Of a DNA stretch of 64,000 nucleotides, positions 12,316 to 23,189 are shown one piece after another. The DNA comes from Chiua virens (taxonomy: Eukaryota; Basidiomycota; Agaricomycetes; Boletales; Boletaceae). The stretch lies in contig JAHNUO010000012.1 of assembly GCA_019787685.1 (NCBI GenBank), positions 1,426,001-1,490,000 on the forward strand. Reading direction: 5' to 3'. The position numbers and the translations under genes were made by a program. Numbering within the stretch: position 1 is the first letter of the stretch; the number at the start of each line of letters is the position of its first letter. The notes under the pieces are model-generated. The model had not been told where the DNA came from, did not search any database, and worked only from the letters and a program-made list of their open reading frames with translations.

Positions 12316-12964
12316 CCTGGCAATGAAATCTCTCCTCCAGATGAGCAGTCACGACGTGACGGTTAATTGAGCCTTGGGTCATCTTTTTCTCGCACCCGTC
12401 CCACATACATGCCAGTGTGGCCCTGCCTTCCGTGTGTGTATATCCATGCCATTTGCGCACGTGAGCACCGACACCGGATCTAGAACCAACAATCCACATG
12501 TCGCATGGATTACCATCCTTGGCCCACAGGCATTCATGGACGACGATCAGGTCGTTGCCCTGTTCCGCGGCAGAGCTGAGCTCCTCCTTGTCTATCCATA
12601 TTCCATCGATGTTGATGGCACAGGCGCGTCGAGAACGTGGATGACCTGGACCCCTTTTCTCAGCTGGGTGGTAAATAAAGACCGGGGGACGCTTCTTCTT
12701 CCTGTCATTGATAGAGCTTGTCACATCTTCGGTAGAAGTTAAGGAGGTGGATGCGAGTATACTGCTCGTCAGGGATCCGTAATGGCCATGCTCAGGCTGG
12801 AAGTGTCGCTTGGTCAACGTCAATGTCCACAGAGACGAACGAATGATACCGACCTCAGTCTCGAGGTCTGTATGATAGTGTCCTTGTGTACCGGAGAATT
12901 CTGAAATCAGAGTTCGAGTTGTGTCCGATTGCGTGCGCATGAGTGTGTGCGGAATTGGTTGCAT
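12152..12964 (-). CDS. C2H2 zinc-finger protein
   Basis: A 270-aa open frame. The N-terminal 110 residues are low in structure and Ser/Thr-rich; a basic segment KKKRPPVF precedes the fingers. Zn-binding groups are CLWAKDGNPCDMW..HVRKWHG, CMWDGCEKKMTQGSINRHVVTAH and CQGCEQTFSRKDVYKQHVEKEEVC, the last ending in Cys. This arrangement (two irregular fingers, then one or more regular ones) is common in mushroom C2H2 families and suggests a nuclear DNA-binding protein with unknown targets. A damaged relative lies at 14659-15229 and a stub at 5588-5757, so this is a local family. Confidence 0.72.
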   Translation of the reverse strand: MQPIPHTLMRTQSDTTRTLISEFSGTQGHYHTDLETEVGIIRSSLWTLTLTKRHFQPEHGHYGSLTSSILASTSLTSTEDVTSSINDRKKKRPPVFIYHPAEKRGPGHPRSRRACAINIDGIWIDKEELSSAAEQGNDLIVVHECLWAKDGNPCDMWIVGSRSGVGAHVRKWHGYTHTEGRATLACMWDGCEKKMTQGSINRHVVTAHLEERFHCQGCEQTFSRKDVYKQHVEKEEVCKGLGAKMVYGTERRVIDVHEALQQEGALRYSG

Positions 12965-14658
12965 ATCGGGTTGACCTCAAGGGCGATTTATGTTACTTAT
13001 TGAACGATCTGAAATAGAGCCTAGGATGACATACCGGCTAAAAACGGAAGCGTCGAGGCATCATACGTCTTATCCATCAACGGAATTTGTGATCCAAAGG
13101 GTGCCGTGTATTCGGGGATAAAGCTCTGGTGTGGTGACCACATCCTTGTATCCAACTGACCGTGCGCCCTGCTATGACTGGAATGTATGAACACTGGTAT
13201 TTATTTTGGGACAGCAGCTGGTAAATACCTGGTTCCTTTGCCTGAACACGAAGTAATCGGCATCATACATCTACGACCACCACATGTTAGCAGTTGTCAC
13301 TCAAACCACAACACGAGTGCAAGACTCACTCATTTCTAAGGCGATGAAAGTAAGGACAAACCTCTAAGTTTATGCAAGGACAGGGCACAGGTAAATCGGA
13401 CGCCCAAACTTCGCCGGAACATGAGTGGTCTGTCGATGTACTTGGCGAGATGGGGAGTAGTGGTCTCAGTGGGACCCTTGACTCCCAGGGGCATAAGGTT
13501 CCGTCGAGCCTATTGCCATCAGATGCGAAGGGAAGAGTGGGCGGCCTCTCCATGGTTGGAGAGATCACCTCGTCTTGGGTACTAGTGGGTTATATAGTCG
13601 ACCATATGTTGTGATAACCCTCCTCGGTTTGGCAGCAGATCTGACACACAGTATTACAGGCAGCGGAAGTGGCGATGCAGCTTCTTTTTCGCGACAACGC
13701 AATCTTCGCAGAGAACGTGTTTTCTTTCGCTTCCCTCGGCAACGGGACCCTCATATATACAGATCTCAGCATCAGCAAAATGTCCACGGTCTGACTGCAC
13801 TTATGCGGCTTGAGCCATTACAAAATACTACCATACAGGACCATACTTTGTTGCAAAACATTAAATACTTTGTCTGCACTATATTTTAATGAAAAGAAAG
13901 CTTCTATACATATTTTTGGATAAATTCAGAGATGTTCTGATGATTGGCCAAGGCCACGTTAGCCGACCAAGTGCATAAGAGTCAGTAAGACCGGATTAAG
14001 ACAGAAAGGTCCCACGACGTTTTGCTGATGCACCTCCGATTTCGGGTTCCTCGGACGTTCCGCTCATCCTGCGTAGGTCGGATCCCACCCGCCCACGCAG
14101 CTCACAAGCGGCCCATGCAGTCCTGGGAGCCAGACAGCGCTATGCCGCCCACCCTTCGTTAGATATCACATATCATAGTTTCCATATCCAGTAGTCTTTG
14201 ACCGTCGCTAGGAAGACACGATAGCGGGATCGAGAGAAGGGGAATGGCATAGGTACATTCAGAGTGTACTACACTAGTCTTGAACTCATCCGTTTGGGGC
14301 ACCCTCACTACACGCAGGATCTATCGGTTCCCAAAACCAATTCCCAAAACGTCTGGAAACATTCGGGTCGAGGACTATGGCACCGAGTCCGCTTGTCACT
14401 AATAATGTCAAGTCGCGGCAAAGGTTAGTTCAGAATAAAGGAGGTTCAACCATCTCATCGTTCCCCCATTTAAGTGAGTTTCGGAAGGCACGGCAAGCAC
14501 CAGGGGCCCTGAGGGGCATGACATTCTCTATAAAAACACTATATCTACTACAACAGTAATACAACTCATTGGATGAGATCAACACCGCATTGCCAAGCCT
14601 GAGTAGAGATCCGGAAACAGCGCAGCAATTTGTACAACAGGAACTGTTATCGAAGACG
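12965..14658. other. Intergenic with duplicate block 13418-13545
   Basis: Positions 13418-13545 (GTCTGTCGATGTACTTGG onward) match 5757-5895. Elsewhere only short unsupported open frames are seen. No gene can be defended. Confidence 0.5.
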
Positions 14659-15229
14659 TTAGTCTTCCTTCTCGTGACACTTCTTGACGTGCGCACATAA
14701 CGAATCCTCGCACAAGAACGAAAGAACGACTGACCGCAATGAATGCAGGGGATGGAGAGACCAAGGTGGGTCCCAATGTGACGACGAAACCCATCTCGAT
14801 GGTACTTCAAAGCTTCATACCGCAGATCCCTCTCTCTGTTAGCCACTGGCAGTCAATCTTGCGTGCGGCTGTTCCTTGGACGTCGTGTACACGGCCAAGG
14901 TGGAGTAATAGCTCGTCAAAGTCAATGGTGATTTGAGAACAAATGATGCCGTTCGTGCCCCAGAGGCATTGGTAATGGTGGGAGTCCAACGGCGCAGTCA
15001 CGTCAGCGATATGGTGAACTTGGGGGTCCCACCCAGAGGTAGAAGATCCTCTGATTCCTCCCGTCATTTGGGTCATGTGCTGTAGAACAGGTGCTCCTGC
15101 TACACAATACCTATCAGCGCAGAGCTGAAAGGAAACAGGATGATGACTCGCCGCAGGTCCCCAGTCGTTGTTGTATCTTGTGTAGTAGGGGAACGTGCCT
15201 GAATATTCTGCTAGGGAAGCGTTACCCAA
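14659..15229 (-). pseudogene. Frameshifted C2H2 finger gene
   Basis: Starts in frame with YQCLWGTNGIICSQITIDFD..LGRVHD, a first irregular finger, then CQWLTERGICGM. The frame breaks near 14835, where an extra 8 nt (AAGCTTTG next to AAG) separates GM from KYHRDGFRRHIGTHLGLS. A second break near 14710 separates CIHCGQSFF from CEDSLCAHVKKCHEKED-stop. The family matches the gene at 12152-12964. More 5' coding sequence with introns may extend to about 15576, but I cannot define it. Confidence 0.65.
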
Positions 15230-15625
15230 CGCTCTACAGAAGAGTGAAGTGAGTTTCGAGTTTCAATGAGGCATCGGCTCACAGAACGACAGACAGGGTA
15301 GCTTGAGGGGTAGCATGGGTAGGCTGAAGGGTATGAGGCGCGCCTGTAGGTGCTGCTTGGGAGGTGTGGTATGTGGATCTACAGCAAAGAAATCAAATAT
15401 TGGACGTAGAAAGAGGGTGGTAGCTCACAGGAGGACAAATGGCGTAGCTTGAGAGCTGGGTTGGCTGTTGGGGATACAACTTGGAAAGTTCTGCTGGAAT
15501 TGCCCCATTGTTTAGTATCCCAGGGGATCAAATGAGTCATGAAAATCAGGCACCTCAGGTTGAGGAACACGCGCATGAGAAGTAAGTTTAATATATTTAG
15601 GGTTCCGCACGGGTAACACCGCGGG
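15230..15625. other. Possible 5' exons of the finger gene; low-complexity end
   Basis: On the minus strand there is weak coding potential (FPSCIPNSQPS-type peptides) that may be 5' exons of the preceding pseudogene. From about 15605 a GC-rich segment with repeated ACCCGT words begins. Confidence 0.35.
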
Positions 15626-17270
15626 TCAGAAAGTCAACACCGTACCCATACCCACGGACACCGCACCCGTAGCGGGTACGGGTGTGTACCCGTCAATATG
15701 ACGGTATCTTGCGGTGTCTTGCAGTGTCCTGCGGTGCTTTGCGGTGTATTCCAGACACCGCGGGTATCTGCGACCAAGTATTTCAAGAACTAGCAGCTTG
15801 ATTGACTTAGATATAAGTGACTCGGCACCACTATCCCTGCGCCAACCTGAGAGGACGCGCACATTTATCCCCTTCCTGATTAAGAAGCGGACAACAGAGA
15901 CTCGGACTGTTTCGGAAGTATTTGCAGTGCAAGCAGCAATCAGAAGTCGAGATGGAGGTGGCCGATCTGGTGGAAGTAGGTACTCGAGCATCGAGGTATG
16001 ACCAGCGTGCAAGGCCCGCTCGACGAGCTTCGCACCAAATGAACTCTTTGGATCAAGGCTCAGGCCGATTTCTCGTAGCCTTTGTGCCATGGCAACATGG
16101 TCCTTGTCCGTCTGGCTGCCGTCACCTGTACTCGGTCTCGCAATGTTGAAGATCCCGCGATACAATTCTTCGTCACCGCCGAATGCATGTGCCCATTGCA
16201 CAAAATCATCGGTTTGCATAAGTTGAACAAGAACGCGAGTGCTACACCACGGCTTATACACCGCAGTCGAGAGTATATCCCATGTGACTACGGACCGTCT
16301 CCGCAGTAATTCACCAACTAGCACATCATTTCCCAGATCGATGGCGACTTCGAGTGGCATCGCATGGCGACAGTCATCCACCACTAAACCCGGTGTGTTG
16401 GAGTCTACACCAGTTCCCAACAGGCTCGTGGCCTGTTCGGTTTTCCAGAGGTCTGCAGCGTACACAAGGGGGTTTGTTCCCACCCTTATCTTTATGGGAC
16501 GACCACGAGAGAGAAATGATTGCAGGAGACCTATGGAGGAGTAGGCGACTAAGATATAGAGTACCAGATCGTGTCTTGACGATGGCCATGGTGGATGAGG
16601 CCGTCGTGAATCCTCTTCGCGCAGTTCACAGAGAAGATCCCAATGTGATGGGTGATGCTGGATACGCCACGCAAAGCCTTCGAGTACATCAAAGATGATT
16701 GTTGACCCCAGGTTGACATAAGCAAGATGGTCGAATCCAGCGGCGAACACGTAAGACAGCATAGGAAATGACTCTAATAGCGTGCCGTTCGCACGAAAGG
16801 GTACGTGCTTGAGGAGAATAGTGATGTAGAACATGCACATTTCGGACACCTCAGCGTGGGCTTCGTTGGGGATGATATGATACATCGGTAGTGCGGTACG
16901 ACTCGTCAAGTATTCCTGTGGAATGATTTTTTCAGACATGGATAATGGAGGAAAATTGGACACCATACTTTGACAGAGTAATGGGATAAAGCGAGGACAT
17001 CTGTCCGTTCATTATATAAGACAAGGCTTGATAATGCGAATACTAAGGCGGGTCCCAGCGTCTGCTTTCCGCAGTTGATTATCCACTCCCGAGGATCAAT
17101 GGAAAGCCCTTCTACGAGCTGTGTGAGTCGCAAAGGCACTAATGCCACCGTGAGCCATGCCAGCGCACGCCGTGCCACTTGCCCTTCCGACCGTCGTTCG
17201 TCGATTTTCCCTAGAATTCTCTCGTAGGTTTCCCCTAGCCCTTCCGGGAGGTCTTCAAGTACTTCCAGTA
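15626..17270 (-). pseudogene. NLR (NACHT-ankyrin) gene, 3' part, cut by LINE
   Basis: This is the downstream half of the NLR begun at 40979-42045. Reading from 17270: LLEVLEDLPEGLGETYERILGKID, then a winged-helix-like region (RRALAWLTVALVPLRLTQLVEGLSID), then ALSHYSVK joined across a 53-nt intron (16968-16916) to EYLTSRTALPMYHI. An ankyrin-like helical region follows (PLEVAIDLGNDVLVGELLRRR, LVERALHAGHTSMLEYLLPP, SVVRFLIRKGINV). NLR proteins sense non-self or danger in fungi and can trigger cell death. The last 45 or so residues are encoded by a low-complexity repeat (15630-15790). The LINE inserted within the LLEVL codons, so the gene is broken. The reading frame in this half is intact. Confidence 0.85.
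17257..17270. repeat. LINE target-site duplication, left copy
   Basis: AAGTACTTCCAGTA is found here and again at 40977-40990 directly after the poly(A). On the minus strand both copies encode LLEVL of the NLR, which proves the interruption of that gene. Confidence 0.92.
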
Positions 17271-17433
17271 ACGCTTCTTGTCCTTGTACCACGTGGCACC
17301 CCCACTGGGACCCCGAACAAAAATCTTCGGTCGACGTAGAAGCCATAGCAGCAAACCCCCAGACATCACACAACAATCCATACCTTCCAAAACAGGCCAA
17401 CAAGCCTCGCTATCGCCACCCCCGAGCCCACGA

Positions 17434-19146
17434 ATGGCCATAGGTGGTGGGAAACCATCAACGGGGATCGGACCCAGCGAATCATCCTCGCGCGTGCCGA
17501 CCCCAACACAACATTCAGTCAACACTAGAAACACTAGAAGTGCCACCCTAGGCACCAAAACCATTGTAGAGGAGATAAAGAACCAGAACCTCACGGTCAA
17601 AGACGCGAAAGGTGGTGGAGCATACCTAGAGAAAGCACTCCTCTGCGTGGTGGGCGAATCCTTCACCATAGAGCACCTGGCACACACACTCTTTCATATC
17701 ACACAGCTAGATAAAGTCCCCAAACCAGCCAAAGAAGCAATCCGAGCCGTCGCATTCCTACTGGAAAGAGAAGCCACACTTCGCTTCCAATCCCAGCTCA
17801 CTTCCCACATTACTGAAACAGTCGCAGACGAAGTAGCCAACCGAGTTATCATTGCACTATCATCCCACGTCGCAAACCTCTCCCAAACCACAGATGAACT
17901 CAGCGACCACGTAAAAACCATCCAAACAGCAGTCTCCAACCCTCCCAACCCCCTCAGCCAAACGAAATCCTACAGCGACGCGCTAAAGGGCCACACAGCC
18001 ACACAAGCCTCCCAGCCAGCAAATACGGCAATTGCCCGCGCGGCAACCAAGGAACGACAGGTCCTCCTAGACCCCCAGGAAGGACACTCCCTCCACAAAG
18101 ACGCCACAGACTCCTCTGACCTCGCAGATAAACTCACCCTGGCAATCGATGACCTACGCACCGAGAGCTCCCCACCGGCCACCATCAAAGCTATCAGCAA
18201 ACTTCGTAACGGTGGCCTAATACTCGAATTCGACAGCGCCAAATCAGCCAAATGGATACAATCGGAGGAGATCAAGGAACGGTTCCTTACCTCACTCGAC
18301 GTCCCCTCCGAAATCAAACAACGTACCTACCAAATCCTAGTCCCATTCCTACCAGTATCGACGATCTTAGACGACCCAAACTGGCTACGAGGAGTAGAAA
18401 TGGAGAACAACATAGAGGACAAGACGATTACCAATGCTAGATGGGTCAAACAGATAGAGAAGAGAGCAGATAACCAACGAGTAGCCCACGCCATCATCAC
18501 GCTATCCTGTGCCGACGCTGCCAACATCCTAATACGCGATGGACTATACGTCAGAAAAGACAAACTCCACCCCAAAAAAGAGAAACGCAACCCTATCCGA
18601 TGCGTCAAATGCCAAGGCTGGGGACATATGGCCAAAAACTGTAACGCAAAGGACGACACTTGCGCCAAATGCGCTGGCCACCATCGTACTAGCTCCTGCC
18701 AGGAACAAACACACTATTGCATCAACTGTGACACCAAAGGCCACTCTAGCGACGAATCTCAATGCCCCACCTACGCCAACAAATGCACGGAATTCGACGC
18801 TAAGTACCCTGAAAACGTCATGCCCTACTACCCAACATCCGAGCCCTGGACGCACATCATGCTACCCCCTAAACCAGCCCCAAACCAGGCTCCTCGTACC
18901 CGCAACAAACGAACAACACACCCACCCCAAACTACGACTATGCGCCAAACGACCATCGACTCCATACCCCAACGAGGGACGACATCAAACCCGCCGCCGC
19001 CTACCACCTTCCCCAACAACATATCTCCCCCCCCCCTCCTCTCTCAACCCCGACGCCCACCACCCTCCCAACCTCCCCCGCACCACCAAACCCGCCAAAA
19101 CCCACGCCCAGACAACAGACCTGACCCCCCCACCCCCTCCCAATGA
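17434..19146 (+). CDS. LINE ORF1, gag-like nucleic-acid-binding protein
   Basis: 570 aa from the first ATG. ORF1 proteins bind element RNA and assist target-primed reverse transcription. Three zinc knuckles lie near the C-terminus at about 18600-18770: CVKCQGWGHMAKNC (CX2CX4HX4C), CAKCAGHHRTSSC and CINCDTKGHSSDESQC. A helical region with coiled-coil character lies near LSSHVANLSQTTDELSDHV. The tail after the knuckles is very Pro-rich and disordered. The stop codon overlaps the ORF2 start (ATGAATGA at 19143), suggesting reinitiation. The same frame is open upstream to the 5' end of the element without an ATG. Confidence 0.88.
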   Translation: MAIGGGKPSTGIGPSESSSRVPTPTQHSVNTRNTRSATLGTKTIVEEIKNQNLTVKDAKGGGAYLEKALLCVVGESFTIEHLAHTLFHITQLDKVPKPAKEAIRAVAFLLEREATLRFQSQLTSHITETVADEVANRVIIALSSHVANLSQTTDELSDHVKTIQTAVSNPPNPLSQTKSYSDALKGHTATQASQPANTAIARAATKERQVLLDPQEGHSLHKDATDSSDLADKLTLAIDDLRTESSPPATIKAISKLRNGGLILEFDSAKSAKWIQSEEIKERFLTSLDVPSEIKQRTYQILVPFLPVSTILDDPNWLRGVEMENNIEDKTITNARWVKQIEKRADNQRVAHAIITLSCADAANILIRDGLYVRKDKLHPKKEKRNPIRCVKCQGWGHMAKNCNAKDDTCAKCAGHHRTSSCQEQTHYCINCDTKGHSSDESQCPTYANKCTEFDAKYPENVMPYYPTSEPWTHIMLPPKPAPNQAPRTRNKRTTHPPQTTTMRQTTIDSIPQRGTTSNPPPPTTFPNNISPPPLLSQPRRPPPSQPPPHHQTRQNPRPDNRPDPPTPSQ

Positions 19147-21713
19147 ATGACGCCCAAACGGAACCCACACGACTGAGGATATGGCAACAAAACCTTAACA
19201 AATCATTCACGGCCCAGCACTCACTACTGAACAACACCACCAACGAGGAATGGGACATAGTAGCTATACAAGAACCTTTCTTTAACACTTATGGAAACAC
19301 ACCCTCTAACCCACTTTTTCATGTAGTCTACCCAACCACCCGCTACACCTCCGAAAAAAGATATCGCGCAGTCACTCTTATCTCCAAGAAAATGAGCACA
19401 AACGCCTGGATACAAATCCCCTTCCCATCCTCTGACGTAGTAGTCATACAACTCACCGGATCCTTTGGAACCTGCACCATCTTCAACATCTACAACGACT
19501 GCAAAAACAACGACACCATTGAAGCAATTGAAACATTCCTGGAAAATAATATCAGGCGAGTCCGTCCAAACGATGAGAGTCATATGATCTGGCTCGGCAA
19601 CTTCAACAGACACCACCCACTATGGGAAGACGAGCGAAACCCCCACCTAATGACACAAACCTACCTCAACGCGGCTGAACCCCTCATCAAACTCATAGTC
19701 GAATATGGCATGATTGTCGCTCTACCCAAAGGAATGCCCACCCTACAGGCCCTAGCTACGAAAAACTGGACACGCCCGGACAATGTATTCTGCACAGACA
19801 ATACAGCTGAGTCTATATTACATTGTTACACGGATCCATCGTCACGAGGACCATGCACAGACCACATACCAATTCTCACAATCCTTGACTTCAACGTCTC
19901 CCACGCCACACAAACACCCACCCGCAACTATAAAGATGTCGAATGGAAGGAATTCAACAAGACACTCCAGGCGCATCTGAGCGATATCCCAACTGACGTA
20001 CCAATCATCTCTGAAGCTGACTTCCAACGCACAGCACAGCTAATCACCACCGCCATCACTCTCACCATTGAAAACCACGTACCACACACGAACCCCTGCC
20101 CGCACTCCAAAAGATGGTGGACACGAGAACTACGCGACATGAGACAGGAAGTCAAGAAAATGGCAAAACGTTCGTACGAAATGAGGGAATACCCAGACCA
20201 CCCCTCCCACGAAGAACATCGCCTACACCGCAACCGATATACCGAAGCCCTAAAAAGAACGAAAAAGGAACACTGGGAAAACTGGCTAGAAGAGCTCCAG
20301 GGAGAAGAAATTTGGATCGCTAACAAATATATCACCGCTGAGCCCTCCCAAATCAAAGCCTCACGTATACCCACACTAACTGTCAAGTGCCCAGACGGTA
20401 CCACCACATCAGCGGAGACCAACGAACAAAAAAGCGAAGCACTAGCCTCCAGCTTCTTCCCGCCCCGCCCGACTACCTCCTCCATACCACCAGACCCTAT
20501 CTACCCAGATCCAGTTCCTAGCCTGGAACCGATAACCGAAGATCAGCTAACCCGAGCGATCAAGAAGCTGAGCCCGCTAAAGGCACCAGGACCCGATGGC
20601 ATAAGAAACATTGTATTCAAGAAATGTCAAAAGACCCTAGTCCCCCACCTGCTACATCTCTTTCACGCCGTATTCCTCCTCAACACTTACTTTAGTCCCT
20701 GGAGGGACTTCACCACCGTCGTACCCCGAAAGCCAGGAAAACCAGACTACACAGTCACGAAGGCATACCGTCCTATAGCCCTCCTAAACACCACCGGAAA
20801 ACTCCTTACATCCATAGTGGCTGACCAACTCTCCTTCCTACTCGAATCACACCACCTCCTCCCCCCTACTCATTTTGGCGGACGACCAGGCCAATCCACA
20901 ACCGACTCCCTCCACCTACTAGAAGCGACCATAAAGGACGCGTGGTGCACCAAGAAAGTGGTATCCGTTCTCTTCCTAGACATCGAAGGAGCGTTCCCAA
21001 ACGCGGTGACCGACATGCTACTACATAACATGCGCTCCCGGAAAATCCCAGAAGAACTGATACTATTCACACAACGTGTACTCACTGGTCGGCGCACCAG
21101 ACTCTCGTTTGACGGTTTTACCTCTGATTGGATATCGATCACTAACGGAATTGGCCAGGGAGACCCACTATCTATGGTAATCTACATCATATATAACTCA
21201 GACCTCATCGACGTCGCAAAAGGAAACAAGGAGCTTGCCCTAGCCTTCGTGGACGACACAGCATTCATAGCAATAGGAGCCAACTTCACGGAAACCCACG
21301 CCATACTCAAAGAAATGCTTGAACGCCAAAAAGGAGGTTATGCTTGGTTGTCTGCCCACAACTCCAAATTCGAAACATCTAAATTCGCACTAATAGACTG
21401 CTCTAGGAACCGAAGCAAGGAACATCCTCCCCTCAAAACATGCAACACAACCATCCACCCAGTCAAATCCCACAAATTCCTCGGAGTTATAGTTGACAAC
21501 GAACTTAGATGGAACGACCATGCCAACTACGCAATCGGAAAAGGGGTGGCATATGTTGCTCAGCTACATAGACTCTCCAGAACGACCAAGGGTCTCCCAC
21601 TGACACTCATGCGTAAACTATACATCTCAGTGGCTCTGCCTAAGATGCTATACGCAGTCGACGTGTGGTGCACCCCCCCATATCAAGGAAGCGCCAATGA
21701 CACACCCCAAAAC
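19143..21713 (+). CDS. LINE ORF2, part 1: endonuclease and reverse transcriptase
   Basis: 857 codons up to the DNA-transposon insertion. The APE-like endonuclease has the Asn (QQNLNKS), Glu (IQEPF) and Asp/His (CTDHIPI) motifs, but the usual GDFN motif reads GNFN (about 19595), with the catalytic Asp changed to Asn. The RT has the fingers (LSPLKAPGPDGI), AYRPIALLN, LFLDIEGAFPNA with its metal Asp, NGIGQGDPLS, AFVDDTAF (the catalytic YxDD-type box) and HKFLGVIVD. It ends TPQN; the rest continues at 39112. Excision of the insert with one TSD copy gives an unbroken frame (TPQN-SSLQITKKLN). Confidence 0.9.
21707..21713. repeat. Transposon target-site duplication, left
   Basis: CCAAAAC is repeated exactly at 39105-39111. 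If the true duplication is 8 bp, as reported for Zisupton-type elements, one flanking base differs between the copies. Confidence 0.75.
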
Positions 21714-21764
21714 CACATACTTCAGTCAATCACTCTCGCAAAAGTGGTTCCCCCGGCATGTACA
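21714..21764 (+). repeat. Left terminal inverted repeat
   Basis: Aligned without gaps to the reverse complement of 39054-39104, 37 of 51 positions match. The best blocks are CTTCAGTCA near the outer end, TCGCA in the middle and CATGTACA at the inner end. Confidence 0.8.
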
Positions 21765-23090
21765 TTTCCTCGTCAAAGTGGTACCCGCGGCATTCCGGCC
21801 GGAAATCAGTGATTGGTACCGGCCGCCCCTCACTGTAGGCCAGCCAGTACCAATGCTGATCTAATGGGTCATGCATGAGTAGTACCAGCCCATCCTCTTC
21901 TCTGTGAGGGGCCAGCTGGTACCAGTGCCCAACTAATAGCTCACATGTGAGTAGTACCGGCCGTCCCTCTTTGCCTGTGACTGCCAGTGGTACTGGCTGA
22001 CCATGTGAGAAAGGGCTGGCTGGTACCAGTGCCTAGCCAGATGGGTCATGTGTGTGGTACCAGCTGATCCTCTTGTGTAAGAAAGGGCTGGCCGGTACCA
22101 GTGCACATCTACTGAATCATGTGTACAGGGTACTGGCCGGCCCTCTCAAGAACAGGGGGCCGGCCAGTACCCCCAGCATCCAATCAGATAGCTCATGTGG
22201 GAGTGGTACCAGCTGGTCCACTTTGTCTGTGAAGTAGTACTGGCTGACCCTCTCATGTGTGAGGGCCGGCCAGTTCCAGTTCCCAGCCAGATAATGTGGG
22301 AGTGATACTGGCTGTTCTCCTCATGCGTGAGAGGGTCAGCCAGTACCAGTTGCACATGCACTACTGGGTCATGTGTGCATGGTACCAGCTGACCCTCTTG
22401 TGTGTGTCAGTGATGGGGCCAGCCGGTAGTACTAGTGCCAAACTAGATATGTCATGTGGAGGTGGTACCAGCTGGCCCCTTTCATCTGTGACTGCCAATG
22501 GTACTGGCTGACCCTCTTGTGTCAGCATGTGAGGGAGTCGGCCAGTACCAGTGCTCACATAATAGGTGATGCTGTGTTGGTACCGGCCAACCCTCTTGTG
22601 TCAGCATGTGAGGGAGTCGGCCGGCACCAGTGCTCACATAATAGGTGATGCTGTGCTGGTACTGGCCGACCCTCTTGTGTCAGCATGTGAGGGAGTCGGC
22701 CGGCACCAGTGCTCACATAATAGGTGATGCTGTGCTGGTACCGGCCGACCCTCTTGTGTCAGCATGTGAGGGAGTCGGCCGGCACCAGTGCTCACATAAT
22801 AGGTGATGCTGTGCTGGTACCGGCCGACCCTCTTGTGTGTAAGGGGGCCAGCCGGTACCAGCACAACAGTGCCCAACTAGATATCTGTGGCAGTGGTACC
22901 GGCCAGCTCCCCTTTATCTGTGACTGCCAGCAGTACTTAGTGGCCCTGTCGCAGTTGTGTGTGGGGCTGGCCGGTACCAGTGCACACATAATGGGTGATG
23001 TTGCGAGTGGTGGTGCTGGCCAACCCTGTTGTGTGCAAGGTGGCCAGACAGAGGTTGGCCAGTACCTGTGCAGGAGCAAGTAAAATTGGC
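21765..23090. repeat. Left subterminal palindromic array
   Basis: Dense, degenerate repeats of GGTACCAGC/GCTGGTACC and GGCCGGTACC words in both orientations. Units are spaced roughly 60-85 bp. Between about 22585 and 22845 a 79-bp unit repeats almost exactly. The same core word dominates the array at the other end of the element. No coding sequence is supported. Confidence 0.85.
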
Positions 23091-23189
23091 ACAGCCTGAG
23101 AGGACAATTGGTAACCACTTTACAAAGTACATTTAAGAATGCATTCAGTCCATTACATTTGCCTGTGGGAATACAACACAATAGTAATT

